A stretch of 64,000 bases of DNA from CAWIJJ01 sp963836405 (GTDB lineage: Bacteria > Acidobacteriota > Terriglobia > Bryobacterales > Bryobacteraceae), in assembly GCA_963836405.1 (NCBI GenBank), contig CAWIJL010000017.1:294852-358851 (forward strand). The letters are read 5' to 3'. Every line of letters begins with the position of its first letter. Positions within the stretch are counted from its first letter, which is position 1. Made by a program: the position numbers and the translations under genes. Positions 47,469 through 57,148 of this stretch are shown piece by piece. The notes under the pieces were generated by a model. The model worked only from the letters and a program-made list of their open reading frames with translations. It was not told where the DNA came from and searched no databases.

Positions 47469-47639
47469 ACTTTCAGTGAACCCGCGATTCGCAAATCGGT
47501 CAAACCGAAGCGGCCGAATCGCGCTAGTGGGACAAATCGGCGGGTCGAAAACTCACGCCACGCCCGGTACAATCGTCCCACCGGGCCCTTTTGGCCCAGG
47601 TCTTGTGCGAAGCGCCGGCCGCGCCGCTACCATGGCGGC
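47469..47639. promoter_or_regulatory. Divergent promoter region of aceA and aceB
   Basis: 171 bp between the two divergent starts. TACAAT at 47568-47573 could be a -10 for aceB, without a good -35. An inverted repeat GGGCC-CTTTT-GGCCC lies near 47583. Both genes must be controlled from here. Confidence 0.5.
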
Positions 47640-49244
47640 ATGGCTTCTCCAGTTGTTCCCACGCAAATCGCGAATGTCGAAATCACCGGGCAGGTGAACC
47701 CCGAATGGGCCTTCATCCTCTCGCCCGGCGCGGTCGAATTCCTCGCCGCGATCTTTCGAACATTCAACGCGCGGCGCTGCGAATTACTCGACGAGCGCCG
47801 TCAGCGCCAGCTCGAGTTCGACCGCGGCGTCAAGCCGGATTTCCTCCCTCATACCGCCTCCATTCGCCAGTCCGAATGGTGCGTCGGCCCCGTTCCCGCG
47901 GACCTGGTCGATCGCCGCGTCGAAATCACCGGTCCCGTCGAGCGCAAAATGATCATCAACGCCCTGAACTCCGGCGCGAACGTCTTCATGGCGGATTTCG
48001 AAGATTCGAACTCCCCGACATGGAGCAACGTCATGGACGGGCAGGTCAATCTCTACGATGCCGTCAGGCGGCAGATCGAATACCAGAACCCCGATGGCAA
48101 GCTCTACAAGCTCGGGAACTCCTGCGCCACCCTGATGGTTCGGCCCCGCGGCTGGCACCTGAGAGAGAAACATGTGCGCATCGACGGAGAATTCGTCCCC
48201 GCCGCTATGTTCGATTTCTCTCTCTATTTTTTCAACAATGCCCGCGAGCTTCTGCGCCGCGGCACCGGGCCTTACTTCTATCTGCCCAAAATCGAAAGTC
48301 ACCTCGAGGCCCGCCTGTGGAACGATATCTTCCTCTTCGCGCAGGATTGGCTGAGCATCCCCAGGGGTAGCATTCGCGCCACCGTGCTGATCGAAACCAT
48401 AACCGCCGCCTTCGAGATGGATGAAATCCTCTATGAGCTCCGCGAGCATTCCGCCGGACTCAATTGCGGCCGCTGGGATTACATCTTCAGTTTCATCAAG
48501 AAATTCCGCCGCGACCCGAACTGCGTGCTGCCGGACCGCGGCGAAGTCACCATGGATCGGCACTTCCTGAACTCCTACGTGAACCTCCTGATCGCCACCT
48601 GTCATCGCCGCGGGATTCACGCCATGGGCGGCATGGCCGCGCAGATCCCCATTAAGTCCGATCCGAAAGCGAACGACGAGGCTCTGAGCAAGGTGAGGCA
48701 GGACAAACTCCGCGAGGTCGCCGCCGGCCATGATGGAACCTGGGTGGCCCATCCCGGCCTTGTGCCGCTTGCCAGGGAGATCTTCGACCAACACATGCCG
48801 GCGCCCAACCAGATCTCCTCCCGCCGCGGCGATCCTCACATCACCGCGCAGGATCTGCTTACCGTCCCGCAAGGAGGCATCACCGAGAAGGGACTGCGCT
48901 GGAACCTTGACGTAGGTATTCAGTATCTCGAATCCTGGCTCCGCGGCTCCGGCTGCGTACCCATTTACAACCTCATGGAGGATGCGGCCACCGCCGAAAT
49001 CTGCCGCGCCCAGGTCTGGCAGTGGATCGAATTCAACGCGAGACTCGACGACGGCCGCCCGATAACTTACAATTTGGTCCAGGAACTTCTGGCCGACCAG
49101 GTCGCCGAGATGTGGCAGAGACTCGGGCCCGAGAAGTTCAACCGGGGCCGGTACCGTCTGGCTACCGACCTGCTCGAGTCCATGGTGACGGGGGCGGATT
49201 TTCCGGAGTTCCTGACGGAGGTCTGCTATTACTTCCTCGAATGA
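47640..49244 (+). CDS. aceB: Malate synthase A
   Basis: 534 residues. It has FMADFEDSNSPTW, IKATVLIET-like block (IRATVLIETITAAFEM), GRWDYIFSFIKK and MGGMAAQIPIK, all malate synthase A signatures. It condenses glyoxylate and acetyl-CoA to malate. The ATG at 47640 is chosen over upstream in-frame codons reaching 47286, which are antisense to aceA and unrelated to the family. Confidence 0.96.
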   Translation: MASPVVPTQIANVEITGQVNPEWAFILSPGAVEFLAAIFRTFNARRCELLDERRQRQLEFDRGVKPDFLPHTASIRQSEWCVGPVPADLVDRRVEITGPVERKMIINALNSGANVFMADFEDSNSPTWSNVMDGQVNLYDAVRRQIEYQNPDGKLYKLGNSCATLMVRPRGWHLREKHVRIDGEFVPAAMFDFSLYFFNNARELLRRGTGPYFYLPKIESHLEARLWNDIFLFAQDWLSIPRGSIRATVLIETITAAFEMDEILYELREHSAGLNCGRWDYIFSFIKKFRRDPNCVLPDRGEVTMDRHFLNSYVNLLIATCHRRGIHAMGGMAAQIPIKSDPKANDEALSKVRQDKLREVAAGHDGTWVAHPGLVPLAREIFDQHMPAPNQISSRRGDPHITAQDLLTVPQGGITEKGLRWNLDVGIQYLESWLRGSGCVPIYNLMEDAATAEICRAQVWQWIEFNARLDDGRPITYNLVQELLADQVAEMWQRLGPEKFNRGRYRLATDLLESMVTGADFPEFLTEVCYYFLE

Positions 49245-49266
49245 AGCGCACGGTCCGGCGGAGCGG

Positions 49267-50877
49267 TTGGCGGCCGAGTTGCGCGACACCATCATCGCCC
49301 GGCGCATCCGCTCCGGCCTCGCCTGCCTGGAAGCCAACCGGCGCCAGATTCAGGATCTCGATCCCGCATTGCCGGGTGGCGCGCAACTCATCTGGCGGCT
49401 GGCGCAGTGGTCCGACGTAGGCTGGCGCCACATTGAGGTGGTCGAAAACCTGCTCGAGCGTTTGACCCCCTGCCGGCTCGCCCGGCTTCCCCTGCGCGAT
49501 TACGCAGCCGTACGGATGGCGCGAGGTATGGCCGCGATGTCGCGCGAAAACACCGGCGAGGCCATCGCTCACTTCGACGCCGTCCTGCTGCTCGAAAGCG
49601 ATCTGGACGACCCCGAGCTTCCCGGCATCGCGCATTACTGGAAAGCCCGCTGCCGCCGCGCCAAGGGCGAGTACGACGAAGCGCTGCGCCACGCCGTCCG
49701 CGCCCGCGAAATCGCCCTGGAACACGGCTTTGTCAATGTTGCCGCCGTGATTCGCGTGCTCGAAAGCTGGCTCTTGTTCCAGAAAGGCGGGCACAACGAT
49801 GCGCTCAAACTGCTGGCCGAAGCCGAGACCGTTCTCCGCTCTACCGACGACTCGGTGGTTCTCGGCAACATTCAATCCACCTACGGCCGCATCTATCGCA
49901 ACGAAGGTCGCTACGATCGCGCCATCCACCACTTCCAGTCTGCGATTGAGGAATACCGCAGGCTCGATCCGGAACATCCCCATCTGGCGCGCAGCCTTTC
50001 CAACATGGCATCGGTCAAACGTCTGGTCGCGCTGGAATTCCGTCGAAAAGTCGATGCCGACCTTGCCCGCCGCAAGTCGGGCGCCGATTCTCCACCGGTC
50101 CCGCAGCGCACGAACTACCGCGAGCGATTCGCCCTCATCCGCGATGAGGCTCTACTGCACCTCGAGGAAGCCGCCCGCATCTGCGCCGTTCATCCAAATC
50201 ACCGCATCGCCGGTACGATTCATCTGAACCGCGGCCTCCTGCACCTCGACAGCGGGGACTTGGATCAGGCTGGAGAGGAGGCCGAGCGCGCGTTCGCCTT
50301 CGGAGAAGAAAAGCAGAATCTCATCCTCATGGCGCGCGCCCGCATTCTGAGTTGCATGGTCGAGAATGCCAGGTTCGACGAGGATATCGGCGACGACCCG
50401 CGCCGGCACGCCCATGCCGCCCTCGATTGCATCCGCAACGCTCTCGGCTACGCGCAGGCCACTCAAAACCGGCACCTTCTCGCGCGCGTTCACATCTGGC
50501 ACGGCCTTACCTTGTCCAACGAGTTCTTCCACATGGAAGACGCCGCCATCGAAGCCATGAACACCGCCCGCGGCTACCTCGACCGCGCGCATCACGATAC
50601 CGCCTCCGAGGACTTCCAGCGGCTGCGAGCCCGTCTCACCAGGACCCAGCCCATCGATGCAACCCTGCGTGCCTGGTCCGCGGGCGCCATCGGCAAGACG
50701 ACGTTCAAGGAACTGTCCGAGCAGTTCGCCGGAATCGTCATCACGAAAGTATGGGAGCTCGAGGGCCGCAAGATCGCCCGAGTAGCCGCGAGGCTGGCCA
50801 TATCGCCCAAAAAAGTCCGCCGCGCTTTGATCCGTGCGGGCCTTCTGGCGCCAGCCGTCACTGAGCGGCAAGCGTAA
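49267..50877 (+). CDS. TPR-repeat protein with C-terminal Fis-like helix-turn-helix
   Basis: 536 residues starting at TTG. Helical repeats of TPR type fill residues 60-420 (e.g. HYWKARCRRAKGEYDEALRH, STYGRIYRNEGRYDRAIHH). The last 60 residues (SEQFAGIVITKVWELEG then RVAARLAISPKKVRRAL) look like a Fis-type DNA-binding helix-turn-helix. It starts 22 nt after aceB, so it is probably co-transcribed and may regulate the glyoxylate shunt. No specific family name is recognised. Confidence 0.75.
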   Translation: MAAELRDTIIARRIRSGLACLEANRRQIQDLDPALPGGAQLIWRLAQWSDVGWRHIEVVENLLERLTPCRLARLPLRDYAAVRMARGMAAMSRENTGEAIAHFDAVLLLESDLDDPELPGIAHYWKARCRRAKGEYDEALRHAVRAREIALEHGFVNVAAVIRVLESWLLFQKGGHNDALKLLAEAETVLRSTDDSVVLGNIQSTYGRIYRNEGRYDRAIHHFQSAIEEYRRLDPEHPHLARSLSNMASVKRLVALEFRRKVDADLARRKSGADSPPVPQRTNYRERFALIRDEALLHLEEAARICAVHPNHRIAGTIHLNRGLLHLDSGDLDQAGEEAERAFAFGEEKQNLILMARARILSCMVENARFDEDIGDDPRRHAHAALDCIRNALGYAQATQNRHLLARVHIWHGLTLSNEFFHMEDAAIEAMNTARGYLDRAHHDTASEDFQRLRARLTRTQPIDATLRAWSAGAIGKTTFKELSEQFAGIVITKVWELEGRKIARVAARLAISPKKVRRALIRAGLLAPAVTERQA

Positions 50878-50894
50878 GCGTGCTCGCCGTCATG

Positions 50895-51640
50895 GAAATG
50901 GGCCGCCGCTGGAGCCCGAAGCTCCACCCTGGACTGCCTGCGCCACGTATGGATCCTTCACGGCTGCGCCGTGGGCGGCGGCTCCGTCACCTACGCCAAC
51001 ACGCTGCTCATCCCCAATGACACCGTCTGGGATGCGGGAACGTAGGCGGCTCTGGCCGACTGGAAATCGGTGATGCCCGCTTTTTACCGCACCGCCATCT
51101 GTATGCTCGGCGTCATCGATTACCGCGTGCTCGGTCCCGAAGGCGAAAGCACCGGCCGCACATATCCCCATGCCGGTACAACGCCAAGAAGCCTCGACAA
51201 AAACGATCTGTACCTTGCCGCGAAGGGAGGCTCATAGGTATTGCCCGAAACCAGTCGTGGACGTGCGCCCTCTGCCCGACCGCCAGGGCTACCAAGTAAC
51301 CGCCCTTCGCTCCGCCGCCCTCTTTCGGAAGAAACGCACCAGGTTCACCGCCGCTGGACCCTCGAAACTTCGCCCTGGGACTGCGCGGCTTCGGGGACAC
51401 CGCAATGAACATCATCGCGGAGATTCTCTTCGATATGCCGGGCACCGCCCACATTCTGGGAGGCTGCGTCATGGGCCGCTCGCGCGAAGTAGCCGTGGTC
51501 GATTCCCGCAACCGCGTCTTCGGCTACGAGAATTTGTACATCTGCGACGGTTCAGTAGTCGCCGCCAACCTGGGTGTGAATCCGAGCCTGACCATCACTG
51601 CGCTAGCCAAGCGCGCCATGAGCCCGCGGGCACAATCGCG
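50895..51640 (+). pseudogene. Decayed GMC-family FAD oxidoreductase
   Basis: Pieces of a GMC/cholesterol-oxidase-like enzyme in different frames: LHGCAVGGGSVTYANTLL near 50950, FYRTAICMLGVIDYR near 51080, then the C-terminal FAD segment ILGGCVMGRS and LYICDGSVVAANLGVNP at 51440-51600. In-frame stops (near 51045) and missing central parts show real decay, not just one indel. Confidence 0.8.
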
Positions 51641-51656
51641 CGGTCAACGCGGTACC

Positions 51657-53363
51657 TCACGCCCCCGCCGCCGCCCCACCCCTGTACCACACGATCTGGG
51701 CCTTTGACCCGCACCATTCATCGAAATGCCGCCCATAGTGCGTTTCCAGCTTCGCTCGCTTCAGCTTCAACGTCGGTGTGAGAAACCCGTTCTCGATCGT
51801 CCAGGCTTCGTCCGTCACCACGAGGCAGCCGAGCCGCTCGTGAGCGTCCAGTTCACCGTTCACCTGGTTCAATAACGCCTGGAGCGCACACGTGATCTCG
51901 TCGCTTCCCGTCCCAGGCTGTTTCGCGAGCAGGATCATGGCGAACGCTCTGGGCATCCCGGCTCCCACTACGCAGCAGTTCTCCACCACTGGGTGAGCGC
52001 TCAGCAGTTTTTCGATCCGCGCCGGCGAAACGTACTTGCCCTTGCTCGTCTTGAACTGTTCCTTTACGCGGCCGGTGACTTTGAGCCAGCCCTCTGCGTC
52101 CAGTTCGCCCAGGTCTCCCGTTCGAAAGTACCCGTCCGGCGTGAACGCACCGGCAGTCGCCTCCGGGTCTTTGTAGTAGCCCATCATGTTCATCGGCCCG
52201 CGAATCAGAACCTCTCCGTTTTCGCCCAGCTTCGTCTCCACCCCCGCAATGCCGTCGCCCACGTATCCCGGCCGGCTTTGCCCCCCTTTCGGAGTGTGCG
52301 AGATTCCCGTCTCGCTCATTCCGTAGCCCTCCACCAGGTTCAAGCCGAGCTTCCGGAACCACGCGAGTACGCTGAGCGGAAGTGCCGCGCTGCCCGATGC
52401 GGCTAGCCGCGTTTGGTCCAATCCGAGTTGGCGCAGGATCTTCTGCTTCACCAGCCGGCTCACCAACGGAAGCCGCAGCAGCCGGTCCAGCTTCGGCTGC
52501 GGCACTTTCTCCAGCACGCCTTGCTGAAACTTCAGGAATAGTCGCGGAACCGAGAAGAAGATCGTGGGCCGGGCGCGCTGCAGGTCGGCCACGAACGTGT
52601 CCGCCTTCTCGACGAAGTACAGATGCATCCCCGTCTTCAAAGCGTGTGCTTCCACCAGCGCGCGCTCGGCGATATGGGCGAGCGGCAGGTACGAGAGCAT
52701 CCGGTCTGACGACGCATCTCCCACCACGCGCGTGATTGCCTCGGCGAAGTAGGGAAATGCGGAGAACCGGTGCATCACGCCCTTCGGCTGCCCTGTCGTC
52801 CCGGAGGTGTAGATGATGGTCGCCAGCTCGTTCGCGTCGCGGAGCGGTCTGCCGGCCAGCGGCTCACAACTCCCCACCACGGACTCCCACTCTGAGCGCC
52901 CGGCGCCTTTGGGCGGAGGCATGCCGATCACCCGCACGCCGGCGGGCATTCCAACCGACCCGGCCCGTTCATCGTCCATCGCGCCCGTGAAGCAGGCTAC
53001 GGCTTCGCAGTGTTCGAGCAGCAGCCGCACTGTTTCGGCCCTCAACGAAGCGTATATCGGAACGCTCACGTGGCCCGCCATCCAGATCGCGAACTCCGCC
53101 ATCATCCACCAGGCCGAGTTCTTCGCTAGAATCGCGATGTGCGATCCGGGCGGCCAGCCCTGCGCCTGAAGCCACGTGGCCATGCGGCGCGCCTCCCCCA
53201 CTGCGTCGCCCCAGGTCCACTCCCGCACCTCGCCCCGAATCGGCTGCGTGAGGAACACGACTCCCGCGCGTGCTTGCTCCCAATGATAGATTCGTTGCAG
53301 GGGCAGGTCGGCGGCGGAGATTGCCGTCTCCCCTTGGTTTTCAGCATGGGCCGCGCTCGACAT
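51657..53363 (-). CDS. Acyl-CoA synthetase (AMP-dependent, long-chain-type)
   Basis: About 568 residues. AMP-binding motif IIYTSGTTGQPKGVMHRF and adenylate motif GYGMSETGIS are present, with YFRTGDLGELD and the C-terminal hinge GRVKEQFKTSKGKYVSP. It activates fatty acids to acyl-CoA. ATG 53363 follows AGGGAGG; an in-frame upstream start at 53387 lacks this. Divergent from the truncated TetR gene, with paired operators upstream. Confidence 0.92.
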   Translation of the reverse strand: MSSAAHAENQGETAISAADLPLQRIYHWEQARAGVVFLTQPIRGEVREWTWGDAVGEARRMATWLQAQGWPPGSHIAILAKNSAWWMMAEFAIWMAGHVSVPIYASLRAETVRLLLEHCEAVACFTGAMDDERAGSVGMPAGVRVIGMPPPKGAGRSEWESVVGSCEPLAGRPLRDANELATIIYTSGTTGQPKGVMHRFSAFPYFAEAITRVVGDASSDRMLSYLPLAHIAERALVEAHALKTGMHLYFVEKADTFVADLQRARPTIFFSVPRLFLKFQQGVLEKVPQPKLDRLLRLPLVSRLVKQKILRQLGLDQTRLAASGSAALPLSVLAWFRKLGLNLVEGYGMSETGISHTPKGGQSRPGYVGDGIAGVETKLGENGEVLIRGPMNMMGYYKDPEATAGAFTPDGYFRTGDLGELDAEGWLKVTGRVKEQFKTSKGKYVSPARIEKLLSAHPVVENCCVVGAGMPRAFAMILLAKQPGTGSDEITCALQALLNQVNGELDAHERLGCLVVTDEAWTIENGFLTPTLKLKRAKLETHYGRHFDEWCGSKAQIVWYRGGAAAGA

Positions 53364-53596
53364 AAAACCTCCCTCTGGCCACCGCACGGTGTGCCGAACG
53401 TTCTGACCGCGGTCACGATCCTGCCGCGCTACGTGCTTTCTTCACCGCGTCGGTGAATGCCGGCACCACGTCGAATCCGTTGACCCTCCGGATCGATTCG
53501 CATCGCCGCGTCCCGTTGCGGGACCTGCTTGATTGCGACAGGGATCTTCAATCGTTCCCTCCCCTGGCCCGCGCGAGCCGCGCAGGCTTGCGTTTC

Positions 53597-53640
53597 TTAC
53601 CGCGCGGTAAGGTATCGGAAATCTTACCGAATGGTAAGAT
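53597..53640. promoter_or_regulatory. Paired palindromic operators between acyl-CoA synthetase and TetR remnant
   Basis: TTACCGCGCGGTAA (53597-53610) and ATCTTACCGAATGGTAAGAT (53621-53640) share TTACC-N4-GGTAA, with centres 27 bp apart. This is the layout expected for a TetR-type repressor controlling the divergent acyl-CoA synthetase and itself. Confidence 0.65.
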
Positions 53641-53679
53641 ACACGGGATTGCGTGTCAAGCGCCGACGAGAGGGATCAA

Positions 53680-53865
53680 GTGCCTAAACAACCGGTCTTA
53701 GCCAAAGTGTTTTCCGATCGCAGGAGGGACCCCGATGGAAAGCGCGAGGCAATTCTGCGCGCCGCCGTACAACTCTTCCTTGCCAGGGGCTTTGCGCGCG
53801 CTTCCATCGTCATCGGAGACTTCGGCAGGGCCGTCATCCGCCTGGCCGACTCAGGGCCTGCGTGA
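53680..53865 (+). pseudogene. Truncated TetR-family regulator
   Basis: 61 residues. The start (DGKREAILRAAVQLFLARGFARASI) matches the first TetR helices, but the recognition helix and the whole ligand domain are missing, replaced by an unrelated tail ending at 53865. GTG 53680 follows GAGAGGGA. Probably deleted internally; its operators remain upstream. Confidence 0.65.
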
Positions 53866-53916
53866 GAGGCAGAATAAACGGAACGCATCGCAGCCCATCT
53901 CGCGAACGCCGGCGCT

Positions 53917-54300
53917 TCACGCGTAAGCGATTGGGTTCTTTTCCAGCCAGTGCGCATCACGCACGGTGTTGATCCCGCGGACGGCCTTCCGAGCGGCGGA
54001 CCGCGTCAGTTCCCGCGATCTCCACGCCATGACGGCGCTCAACCCGAGAGCGCTCCCCACCACGCAGCCCACGGCCGCCGCGCGGCTTCTCCTTGCGTCT
54101 CGCCGCTGCAATCCGGCGCTCAAGGCCCCGAGCGCGGCGCCGGCAAATACCCCTTGCCACACCTCGGAAGCCATCCTCATCCTCTGGACGGCCTGCCCTC
54201 CGTCCTTTCGGGCTGACCGGATGCCATCCAACCCCGCCCGAACCAGTGCCGCATAATACGAGCACTCCGATTTGATGATTTCAGACCTTGTAGTCTTCAT
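53917..54300 (-). CDS. Small hypothetical protein with hydrophobic segments
   Basis: 127 residues. It is basic, with two hydrophobic stretches (VFAGAALGALSAGL and AAAVGCVVGSALGLSAVMAW) separated by an Arg-rich turn, suggesting a membrane hairpin. I do not recognise the family. ATG 54300 is preferred over GTG 54306. Adjacent genes give no clear functional clue. Confidence 0.55.
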   Translation of the reverse strand: MKTTRSEIIKSECSYYAALVRAGLDGIRSARKDGGQAVQRMRMASEVWQGVFAGAALGALSAGLQRRDARRSRAAAVGCVVGSALGLSAVMAWRSRELTRSAARKAVRGINTVRDAHWLEKNPIAYA

Positions 54301-54417
54301 CACCACTTCATCATAGTCCTCCAGGATCCAAATTGCCCCTCGTCGACCTTCTCGAACGGGGCGATAATGAACAGACGATCCTTGCGGGCAAGCCTGTGGT
54401 CCGCGGGCCGCGTCCGG

Positions 54418-55224
54418 TTACTCGAATTCGAGTTGCGTCCAGACGGCGTGGTGGTCGGAAAAACGCAGCGGCAGCACTTGCGATCCGGCGGGCCGCAGCC
54501 CGGTCATCCAGATCCAGTCCAGATGCATGCCGAGAAAATCGGACGTGGTTGCGCGCTCCGCAATCGCCGTGCGGAAGCCCTGGCCCTTCATGAAGCTGTC
54601 CACTGCCGCAGCCTGCGAGTGCAGCGCGGGCAGCGGCAGCACGTGCTCCACCCAATAGAACGGGTTCGAATTGAAATCTCCGGCAACAATGCGGCGTCCG
54701 GCGAACTTGCCGTCTTCATGAATCACCGGCTCGAGTTGCGCCAGGCGGTCGGCCGCGTTCAGCCGCGTATCCAAATGGACGTCGTGGAGGCGCAAGGGCC
54801 CCCAGGGGGTGTCGGCTGTCGCCGAAAGCGCGAAACGGGCCCGCGAATGGAATCGCAGATCGAAGCGCTTCAATTTGTGCGCCTCGATGTCCCGCAGGGG
54901 ATAGCGGGAAAGGATGGCAAGACCGCGGTCCGATACACCGGGCGCCTCGGCGGAGTAAGCCACGTGCAGTCCCATGGCCTCTCCCAGCCGGTGGGCGATG
55001 CACGGCGCGCCCGCCTCCTCCTTGACCTCCTGCAACAGCAGGATATCGGCATTGCGCAGTCCCGGCGCGGCATCGAACTCGCGCAGCACCCGCGCGGCGG
55101 AAGTCTCCTTCGCCATGTTCAGGGTGACGATGGTCACTCCGCGTTCGCGCGAAACGGCGGTGGAGGGGCTTGCTGCCGGAAGTGCCAGGATCGCCGCAAC
55201 CAGCGGCAGTGTGAGTTTATGCAC
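54418..55224 (-). CDS. Secreted endonuclease/exonuclease/phosphatase (EEP) family protein
   Basis: 268 residues. A signal peptide (hydrophobic residues 5-18) precedes the EEP core: LLLQEV (metal-binding Glu), HDVHLDTRL, IVAGDFNSNP and the final SDHHAVWTQLEF. Such proteins hydrolyse phosphodiester or phosphomonoester bonds; the substrate (DNA, RNA, lipid or sugar phosphate) is undetermined. Divergent from the phospholipase-D gene. Confidence 0.85.
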   Translation of the reverse strand: MHKLTLPLVAAILALPAASPSTAVSRERGVTIVTLNMAKETSAARVLREFDAAPGLRNADILLLQEVKEEAGAPCIAHRLGEAMGLHVAYSAEAPGVSDRGLAILSRYPLRDIEAHKLKRFDLRFHSRARFALSATADTPWGPLRLHDVHLDTRLNAADRLAQLEPVIHEDGKFAGRRIVAGDFNSNPFYWVEHVLPLPALHSQAAAVDSFMKGQGFRTAIAERATTSDFLGMHLDWIWMTGLRPAGSQVLPLRFSDHHAVWTQLEFE

Positions 55225-55286
55225 GAGGGTGGTTACATATTGGACGTTCCATCGCCGCTCGCGGTTTCAGTTTGCCCCTGGCGTGC

Positions 55287-56654
55287 ATGTTTCAGGCTGT
55301 GCCCGTGGTGATCGATCGCCTGACAGCCTTGTTCGAGCGCCCTCGCGACCAGCATCATGAAGCGCGGCGTCACGCAACCGCCTACAAAGTTCTGGCGGTC
55401 GTGTCGCTGATTGCGCTCGCCCTCCAGAGCAGCCTCCTCCTCATTTCGCTGTTCGGACCGGCGCTGCCATACCGCATCGCGGAATACGGAAGCGAGCCGC
55501 TCGATTCGCCCGAGTTCGTGCGGGTGCTTGCCGCGGTGACCGGAGGGTGGGAGTCGCAGGACAACTCGGTCGAGGTGCTCACTAACGGTGACCGCTTCTA
55601 CGCTGCCGAACTCGATGCCATTCGCGCCGCCCGGCAGTTCGTCCACATCGAGTGCTACATCTTTCAGAAGGGGCGCGTTACCGAAGAGATCGTGAGGGCG
55701 CTCGAGGAGCGGGCCCGCGCCGGGGTGGAAGTGCGGCTGGTGATCGATGCGGTGGGCAGCACGGCTTACCCGGACAGCCGCTTCGACGCGCTGCGGCGGG
55801 CGGGCGGCAAGGTCGCCTGGTATCACCCCGTGCGGTGGTATTCGTGGCCGCGGATCAACAACCGCACCCACCGCGAACTGACCGTGGTGGACGGTGTAAC
55901 CGGTTTTGCTGGCGGCGCGGGCTTCGCCGACCAGTGGCTTTACGGCGTGGACGACCAGCCGCAATGGCGGGACACGATGTTCCGGCTGGAAGGCGGAGCG
56001 GTCACCGGCCTCGAAGCCACGTTCTGCGAGAACTGGCTGGAAGCTTCGGGCGAAATGCTGATCGCCCCGCGATACTACCCGCCGCCGGAGCCGCGCGGCC
56101 GCACCACCGCGCTGGTCGTCACCAGTTCGCCGACCACCGGCCGTTCGTCCGAAGCCCGGTCCCTGGTGCAGACCGTCATTGCCAAAGCCGTGCGCAGTAT
56201 CCACATCACCAATCCCTATTTCCTGCCGGACAAGAATCTGCGGCAGGAACTCGCGAGGGCCGTTCGGCGAGGTGTGGAGGTCACGATCCTGGTGCCCGGC
56301 AAGAAAAGCGACCACCTGCTCACCCGGCGCTCCAGCCGCGCACTCTATGGCGACCTGCTCCGCGCCGGCGCTCGCATCTTCGAATACGAGCCCTCCATGA
56401 TCCACGCCAAAATCGCGCTGGTGGACGGCCTCTGGAGCCTCGCCGGCTCGACCAACTTCGATTCGCGCTCCTTCAAACTCAACGACGAAGTGAGCCTGGC
56501 CATGAAGGACACCGCCGTGACCGGCCGGCTCGAGCAGGACTTCCAGAACGACCTGGCCAGGAGCCGGCAGATCTCCTACGAAGAATGGAGCCACCGGCCG
56601 ATCTGGGAACGGGCGCAGGAGCGCATCGGCTGGTTGATCGAAAACCAACAGTAG
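55287..56654 (+). CDS. Phospholipase D family protein (cardiolipin synthase-like)
   Basis: About 455 residues. A hydrophobic segment near residues 35-60 anchors the protein. Two HKD-type sites are seen: THRELTVVDG (about 195), where the Lys of HxKxxxxD is Glu, and IHAKIALVDG (about 375), which is canonical. The order and length match bacterial cardiolipin synthases (phosphatidyl transfer between phospholipids). The changed first motif could lower or alter activity. ATG 55287 is chosen; TTG 55272 is possible. Confidence 0.85.
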   Translation: MFQAVPVVIDRLTALFERPRDQHHEARRHATAYKVLAVVSLIALALQSSLLLISLFGPALPYRIAEYGSEPLDSPEFVRVLAAVTGGWESQDNSVEVLTNGDRFYAAELDAIRAARQFVHIECYIFQKGRVTEEIVRALEERARAGVEVRLVIDAVGSTAYPDSRFDALRRAGGKVAWYHPVRWYSWPRINNRTHRELTVVDGVTGFAGGAGFADQWLYGVDDQPQWRDTMFRLEGGAVTGLEATFCENWLEASGEMLIAPRYYPPPEPRGRTTALVVTSSPTTGRSSEARSLVQTVIAKAVRSIHITNPYFLPDKNLRQELARAVRRGVEVTILVPGKKSDHLLTRRSSRALYGDLLRAGARIFEYEPSMIHAKIALVDGLWSLAGSTNFDSRSFKLNDEVSLAMKDTAVTGRLEQDFQNDLARSRQISYEEWSHRPIWERAQERIGWLIENQQ

Positions 56655-57035
56655 CTTCAGTACACGCCGATGTACACGGTTTGCGCCACGTCTCCGTGTA
56701 GTTTTTGGCGACGATGATTTTGGAATTTGTGTACGCAAGATCGCTGTCGTCCAGCACTTTGGGGAACCCGGGCAGGGCGGGCAGATCGCCGGCAAATCCG
56801 GGGTGGGTGACGTCGATGCCGCTGTCCACGATGGCGATTTTCACGCCGGCACCGGCGCCGCCGCCCGGGAATCGGGGACGGGCACCAGCAGAGCATTGGC
56901 CACTGTGTCCATGCTCCCCAGCACCGTGGCGCCCAGCGCCGCCGCATCGCCGGAAAGCTCCATTACGTAACGGCCGGGTACGATCTGCCCGAATGCCCAG
57001 CCTGCAATCAAAACCAATACCAGTAAGACCCGCAT
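56655..57035 (-). pseudogene. Remnant of a secreted subtilase (S8 peptidase)
   Basis: A signal peptide (VLLVLVLIAGWAFG) and a propeptide-like part (PGRYVMELSG) are followed, after a frame change, by the catalytic Asp motif IAIVDSGIDVTHPGFAG. The His and Ser motifs are missing and coding ends at the phospholipase-D gene, so the gene is deleted and inactive. Confidence 0.8.
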
Positions 57036-57148
57036 GATTCCGTTCCTCCTATTAAAAGGGAATATGACGCGATCCGCCACACCGATTTCAGGTGGTAGCA
57101 GTCTTTGCCGGGCTTAACGAGTTGGAGGGGGAAATGACGGTTGTTGAC

